Of a DNA stretch of 46,437 bases, positions 42,679 to 46,437 are shown in pieces. The position numbers and the translations under genes were made by a program. This DNA is from Chlorogloea sp. CCALA 695 (GTDB taxonomy: Bacteria; Cyanobacteriota; Cyanobacteriia; Cyanobacteriales; Chroococcidiopsidaceae), in NCBI RefSeq assembly GCF_003003885.1, contig NZ_PVWN01000034.1, positions 1-46,437 on the forward strand, given 5' to 3'. Every line of letters begins with the position of its first letter. Position 1 is the stretch's first letter. Below the pieces are notes generated by a model. That model was not told where the DNA came from. It made no database searches and was given only the letters and a program-made list of their open reading frames with translations.

Positions 42679-45600
42679 CTACAGTCCTAATCCTTTTTTC
42701 CGAGCCAGCAACCCATCTACCCAGCGCTTTTCGTCAGAACCTACAGGATAGAGGGCTGAAAAGGACTGAGCTAGTTGCCAAAACTTACTATCGCTGCCGA
42801 TACCCTCATCAACTAAAAAGCGTTTGAGTGCTTCGCTACGTCCTGAGTTAAATAGCAACATTGCCTGGTGTACTTTGTCGCAGACGGTTTCGCCAATACG
42901 AGTAAGTTTGATTTCGCCATGCTCGTCTTCAGGAAGGTCTGGGAGTATACCTGTAAGTGTTAGTTGTTTATTACCTTTGTTTTTTTTCTTGATAGTGGCA
43001 TCTGGGAAGATATTTTCCTTACCAAACAGGTAAGCACCGCGTTCTTTGACAGGTAGCAGACGAGCTTTATCACCTTTAATTTGAACTAAGTGGGTAAGGT
43101 TTTCGAGGTTCGCGCCGAGTCCTTGAGCGATTTTACGGGCAGCATCGTATTCAAGAACAAAGCCTGTTACCTTTGCTTTCTTAGTAGTGCTATCTTCTTC
43201 ATCTTCCTCGGTTTCATCTTCTGGTGCGGGTAGTTTAGATGTGTCTCCATCGCCAGCCGATAGAGTCCATAACCACATAGCGGTGAGACGGGCATCTGCT
43301 TCAAAGCTGGAGGTGTCTGCATCCTTGAAGATGGTGCTGAGTGCTTCTTTAGAAATGGCTGCCCAGACATATTCAAGGTATTCGCGTAATGGGACAATCT
43401 CACCACTTGCTTTCTCAACGCTGGAATAACGGGAGAAAATTTCTAGGGCGGGACCCAAGCAAGCAAAAATGGCATCGGCTCCGACTACGCCTTGCTCGGT
43501 TAAGCGTGGCATCCATTCTTTAATGCGTTGCGGCAGTTCTTGCAAAACGTCGCGCCAATCACCAATTTCTTCGCGTAATGTGCCATCAGGGTTTTCTCTA
43601 GGGCGACAAACGAGGTGAACGGAGGAAGCAAGGGCGGCGGAGTTTATGGCTCTGAGACGATTCCCCATTTCAGTATCAATTGTCCAAGAAGCTGTAAAAA
43701 TCCAACCTGCTTCAATCATTGCCTGTAACTGTGCTTCCCAACCTGCTGTTGATTTGTGAGCAAAAACAATTAGACCAATGCCATTAGGTGCGACTACCCG
43801 CCTTCCTTCTGCCATTGCTTTTCCCATTGTGCGCTCAAAAAAAGCTTTATTTTTTCCTGCTGCCAAATTTACAACACATTCTTCATCTTTTGGAGTTAGC
43901 TTGCTGGAGAAGTTTGTGGCAAGATTAGAAGATAGAGTACGTTTTAACCACACATAAAAAAAATCAGAGAGATCGGCGTAGGGAATAGCATCGTAGTAAG
44001 GTGGATCTGAGCATAGGAAATGAGCGGCATCGTCGGGAAAATAGTAAAGGTTAGTAGCTGAAGTTTGCTCAATTTGTCCTACATTTTTTATGACAGAATT
44101 TGTTTCACAAACAGTAATAATCCATGTCAATGCACCATCTAAGTCACCTGCTGAACCTGAAAAAGAATTACACTCAGCAAAATCCCATAGCATGGGGATA
44201 GCTTGCCTTGCAAAAAGACCATCTGCAACTTCTCTGCCATTATTCCACTTTGATAAAGAAGTTAAAGTATTGGCTTGCCTGTCTACCGCAAAGGTTAAGC
44301 AAGTTTGGATTGCATTTTCTAAATCTTCTTCACTTTTGGATTCCCTAAATTTTTGAATATAAGAATGCTTTACCAACTTTGCTAAAGTAGCCAATGCTAA
44401 TAGTTGACGTGGGGTAAAAAGGTTTCCAAAACTTTCTGCTCCGTATTGAGTGACCCAAAAATTTCTTGCGTCTTCTTTAAATATTGGCTCATCAGGAATC
44501 AGGGGTATTTGCCTGGAATTTATAGAATCTAAGTTTTCTAATTCTCTTAGTGCTATGACTGCTTTGTTAGCCGCTTCTAAATCTTTCAAACTTGGCAAGC
44601 GATAAAATCTGCCTTGTGTACTCGGCTTTGTAAGTACAACACAAAAAAGCCTTGCATCATTTGCTCCACCTTTACGCTCTTTTAACTGCCTTCTTGTGGA
44701 TGTCGTAGGCGTTGTGTACCCGGTTACAGGGCAAGTTCCCGAACCCCTTGCCACTGTTCCTTTTTCAACTTCTTTCTCACTTTTCGGCTCAAAAATCTCT
44801 AATATTGGACGGCGCACTTTGCGTGTTACTCCATCGGCATAAGTTACTTCCACTGTCTCAGTTTCGACAATGCCCTGCTTATTCCGTACCCAGCGCAAAG
44901 CCTTATATCTACCAGCCTTCTTCGCTAACCAAAGACTTCGCATCAACGGTACTTCCACAGGAATGCCCGTACCATCATCGGGAGCTTCAGAGATAATTGT
45001 CCTTGCCCATAGGTAAACAATCGGCGTGCTGCCATCAGTATCTTTAGGGTAAAATTCTGCTAACTCTTTCTCAGCTTCTTCTTTAACCCACTGACCCCAT
45101 TTCCGTACCTCGTCTGCCAAGCGCTGCCCATACTTGGGTATATATTCCAATACCACCTTATTTAATAGCACTGCCACCGGATTGAGGTCGCTGGCAAAAG
45201 CATCTGCACCTACCCGAAGTGCTTCTAAAGGAATCGAACCACCTCCCGCAAATGGGTCAACTACTAATGGTCGCGTTCCAACTTCACCACCTAAAGCTTC
45301 GTGTGCTGCCTGGGTCAATGCCCGTGCTGTCTCTAAATAGTCACTTTGGGTAGAATTATCCCAGTTGGCAAAGTCTGCAATGAAATCTAATAGTAAAGAG
45401 CGCAACGCGATCAAGTGCTGCAAGTTATCAGTATCAAGCTGATTTTCTGGCTTTACTAATGCCTTCCACTTACTCCAATTTTCTGACGAACAGTGATTTG
45501 CTAACCCTTCATCCGTTGCGGCTTTTTCAGCAAACTTTGTAATAATTTCTGCCGCTTTATCTTTAAATTCCTGTGGACACAACGGGTCAGCCGGATCGAT

Positions 45601-45768
45601 CCACAGGGATGCACAAATTACCGCCCGACAAGCCGCCAAAGGTCGCCGCGCCCACCAGATATGCAGCGTCGAAATATGCCCGTGACGAATTGATTTTTCT
45701 CGCCGTGCGTGGGCAGAAATGCGCTTGATGGGCAGGTCAACTTCGATTAGGCGTTTGGGGTAGGTCAT
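42679..45768 (-). CDS. DUF1156 DNA methylase
   Basis: This 1029-residue protein begins with the DUF1156 block (LIEVDLPIKRISAHARREKS, HGHISTLHIWWARRPLAACR). It has the SAM motif D171-P-F-A-G-G-G-S178 and, near residue 610, the catalytic motif DPPYYDAIPYADLSDFFYVW. The order and DPPY suggest an amino-methyltransferase (N6-adenine or N4-cytosine). It would mark host DNA in a modification-based defence system. The ATG overlaps the PIN toxin stop as ATGA, so it is coupled to the toxin-antitoxin pair. The C-terminal half contains an acidic low-complexity patch (EDETEEDEEDS). Confidence 0.92.
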   Translation of the reverse strand: MTYPKRLIEVDLPIKRISAHARREKSIRHGHISTLHIWWARRPLAACRAVICASLWIDPADPLCPQEFKDKAAEIITKFAEKAATDEGLANHCSSENWSKWKALVKPENQLDTDNLQHLIALRSLLLDFIADFANWDNSTQSDYLETARALTQAAHEALGGEVGTRPLVVDPFAGGGSIPLEALRVGADAFASDLNPVAVLLNKVVLEYIPKYGQRLADEVRKWGQWVKEEAEKELAEFYPKDTDGSTPIVYLWARTIISEAPDDGTGIPVEVPLMRSLWLAKKAGRYKALRWVRNKQGIVETETVEVTYADGVTRKVRRPILEIFEPKSEKEVEKGTVARGSGTCPVTGYTTPTTSTRRQLKERKGGANDARLFCVVLTKPSTQGRFYRLPSLKDLEAANKAVIALRELENLDSINSRQIPLIPDEPIFKEDARNFWVTQYGAESFGNLFTPRQLLALATLAKLVKHSYIQKFRESKSEEDLENAIQTCLTFAVDRQANTLTSLSKWNNGREVADGLFARQAIPMLWDFAECNSFSGSAGDLDGALTWIITVCETNSVIKNVGQIEQTSATNLYYFPDDAAHFLCSDPPYYDAIPYADLSDFFYVWLKRTLSSNLATNFSSKLTPKDEECVVNLAAGKNKAFFERTMGKAMAEGRRVVAPNGIGLIVFAHKSTAGWEAQLQAMIEAGWIFTASWTIDTEMGNRLRAINSAALASSVHLVCRPRENPDGTLREEIGDWRDVLQELPQRIKEWMPRLTEQGVVGADAIFACLGPALEIFSRYSSVEKASGEIVPLREYLEYVWAAISKEALSTIFKDADTSSFEADARLTAMWLWTLSAGDGDTSKLPAPEDETEEDEEDSTTKKAKVTGFVLEYDAARKIAQGLGANLENLTHLVQIKGDKARLLPVKERGAYLFGKENIFPDATIKKKNKGNKQLTLTGILPDLPEDEHGEIKLTRIGETVCDKVHQAMLLFNSGRSEALKRFLVDEGIGSDSKFWQLAQSFSALYPVGSDEKRWVDGLLARKKGLGL

Positions 45769-46175
45769 GAATCGGAATGAATAGAGATAACTTGAATACT
45801 TTGAGTGCGGTGAATAGACTTATTAGGCTTTTCGTTAGTGATAAATTCTGTTGCGCCGATAGAAACGGCGGCGGCTACGTGCAAAGCATCCATTGCTCCC
45901 AAGCCAAACTCACTCGCTTCTTGATCGGCATTATGAATGATTAAATCTACATCTGTCGCCCAGTAAGGAACAGCACTAAAAAATGCTTCATAAAAGCGAA
46001 TTTCTTTTTCGCGCTTATTAAAAATTGCTTTGGGTAGAACTTCCAGTTTCAAAAATATACTGGAAGCAAGTTCTCTAGTGGAATCTTCAATAATTTGCAG
46101 TGCTGCTTCTGCGATTGCATCTTCTCCCCGTGCTGCATAGATTAACACCCCTGAGTCAATAAAAGTACGAATCAT
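45765..46175 (-). CDS. PIN-domain toxin (VapC-like)
   Basis: This protein of about 136 residues starts at ATG 46175, 4 bases after the antitoxin stop with an AAGGAAA site upstream; a longer start at 46199 would overlap the antitoxin. PIN acids are visible in FIDSGVLIYAA, FLKLEVLPKA and GAMDALHVAAA, the order expected for a Mg-dependent RNase. Its stop overlaps the methylase start, so the toxin-antitoxin pair is in one transcript with the defence genes. Confidence 0.88.
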   Translation of the reverse strand: MIRTFIDSGVLIYAARGEDAIAEAALQIIEDSTRELASSIFLKLEVLPKAIFNKREKEIRFYEAFFSAVPYWATDVDLIIHNADQEASEFGLGAMDALHVAAAVSIGATEFITNEKPNKSIHRTQSIQVISIHSDS

Positions 46176-46179
46176 TAGT

Positions 46180-46437
46180 TTAATTTCCTTGATATCCACC
46201 GCGTCGTTCAGCTTTCTCGCAGTCAGCTTCTTCAGGCGTTAGCAATGGTTCTCCAGAGGCAATAATTTCTGCGCGAATTTCTCGTAAGCGGTTTCCAAGA
46301 GGCGAAACTGCCGTATCCTTGGGTAATAATTGCCGCTCTTTAACGTGACGAGAAAATTCCAAAAAATCAACAAACTCAATAACTTTTTCTTGCTCCTCTG
46401 GTAGCAAGGTTTCTAACTTTTTAATCAATAGCTCCTT
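46180..46437 (-). CDS. DUF2281-like antitoxin, 5' end beyond the window
   Basis: The frame reads KELLIKKLETLLPEEQEKVI, then EFVDFLEFSR, and ends GGYQGN at 46180. This is the layout of short DUF2281-type antitoxins that accompany PIN toxins. The frame is still open at 46437 (K-E-L-L), so the start lies outside the window; the AAGGAG at the edge is coding, not a ribosome-binding site. It is the first visible gene of the operon that continues into the PIN toxin and methylase. Confidence 0.8.
   Translation of the reverse strand, partial: KELLIKKLETLLPEEQEKVIEFVDFLEFSRHVKERQLLPKDTAVSPLGNRLREIRAEIIASGEPLLTPEEADCEKAERRGGYQGN

Noticed and set aside
34339-45768. DISARM or BREX identity for the defence operon
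   Set aside because: No DUF1998, drmB, BrxC/PglZ or Lon-like gene is present. A PLD domain and a helicase alone do not make it DISARM.
46431-46437. AAGGAGC at the right edge as a ribosome-binding site for a TTG start at 46428
   Set aside because: The spacing would be only about 3 bases, and the same bases read as K-E-L-L in frame, which fits the usual antitoxin N-terminus. The gene probably starts outside the window.

Overview
The window looks like an accessory region of a cyanobacterium. HIP1-type GCGATCGC octamers recur throughout. The gene content is also typical of cyanobacteria: an ArsC with the SynArsC cysteine spacing, a copMRS/copBAC-type copper system as in Synechocystis, paired DUF2808 proteins, a pentapeptide-repeat protein and a small ScAtx1-like chaperone. 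Genus cannot be called from the sequence alone. The first 19 bases are a Nextera/Tn5 mosaic-end adapter left on the contig, so the left edge is a contig end.

Positions 1-3.7 kb (minus strand) hold an arsenic operon read arsR, pstS-like, dual-specificity phosphatase, arsC, aquaporin, arsH (cut by the contig end). There is no ArsB or Acr3 pump in the visible part; the aquaporin occupies that position, as in aqpS-type ars operons. From 3.8 to 9.3 kb is a mosaic: a pentapeptide protein, a small secreted protein, an alpha/beta hydrolase, a 65-bp fragment of a second aquaporin gene, a fragment of an IS end, a divergent TetR/Rieske-oxygenase pair with clear operators, and an IS4-like insertion sequence.

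Positions 9.3-28.1 kb are a large copper-handling region. It contains a Met-rich secreted protein, a beta-propeller protein and a membrane protein; a MerR regulator; copM (DUF305); copB-copA-copC (RND efflux); copR-copS; two DUF2808 proteins; a 21-cysteine Csp-like copper storage protein; a second DUF305 protein; an Atx1-like chaperone; a P1B-type ATPase; a membrane-anchored cupredoxin; and a second MerR regulator. Two regulatory motifs tie it together. One is a TTTCAT direct repeat with an 11-bp period (six copies, the proposed CopR box). The other is a MerR-type promoter with a -35 box, a 20-bp spacer carrying a CTCTAGTT-ACTAGAG-like dyad, and a -10 box (five copies).

Positions 28.1-34.1 kb hold loosely spaced genes: a 55-residue small protein, a coiled-coil phospholipase-D-like membrane protein, an RNase H-like protein with a zinc ribbon, a zinc-ribbon gene broken by one amber codon, a small conserved-looking protein, and a DUF1883-TIR protein. 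Positions 34.3-46.4 kb (minus strand) hold what looks like a multi-gene defence operon. Read in its own direction it is DUF2281-like antitoxin, PIN toxin, DUF1156 DNA methylase, DUF499 ATPase (with an embedded Ig-like domain), a DUF4209/HEPN-like protein with an R-x4-H motif, and a PLD-SNF2 helicase. A TIR protein lies next to it on the other strand. This operon is the best candidate for a poorly described system. A decayed short-chain dehydrogenase fragment lies inside it.
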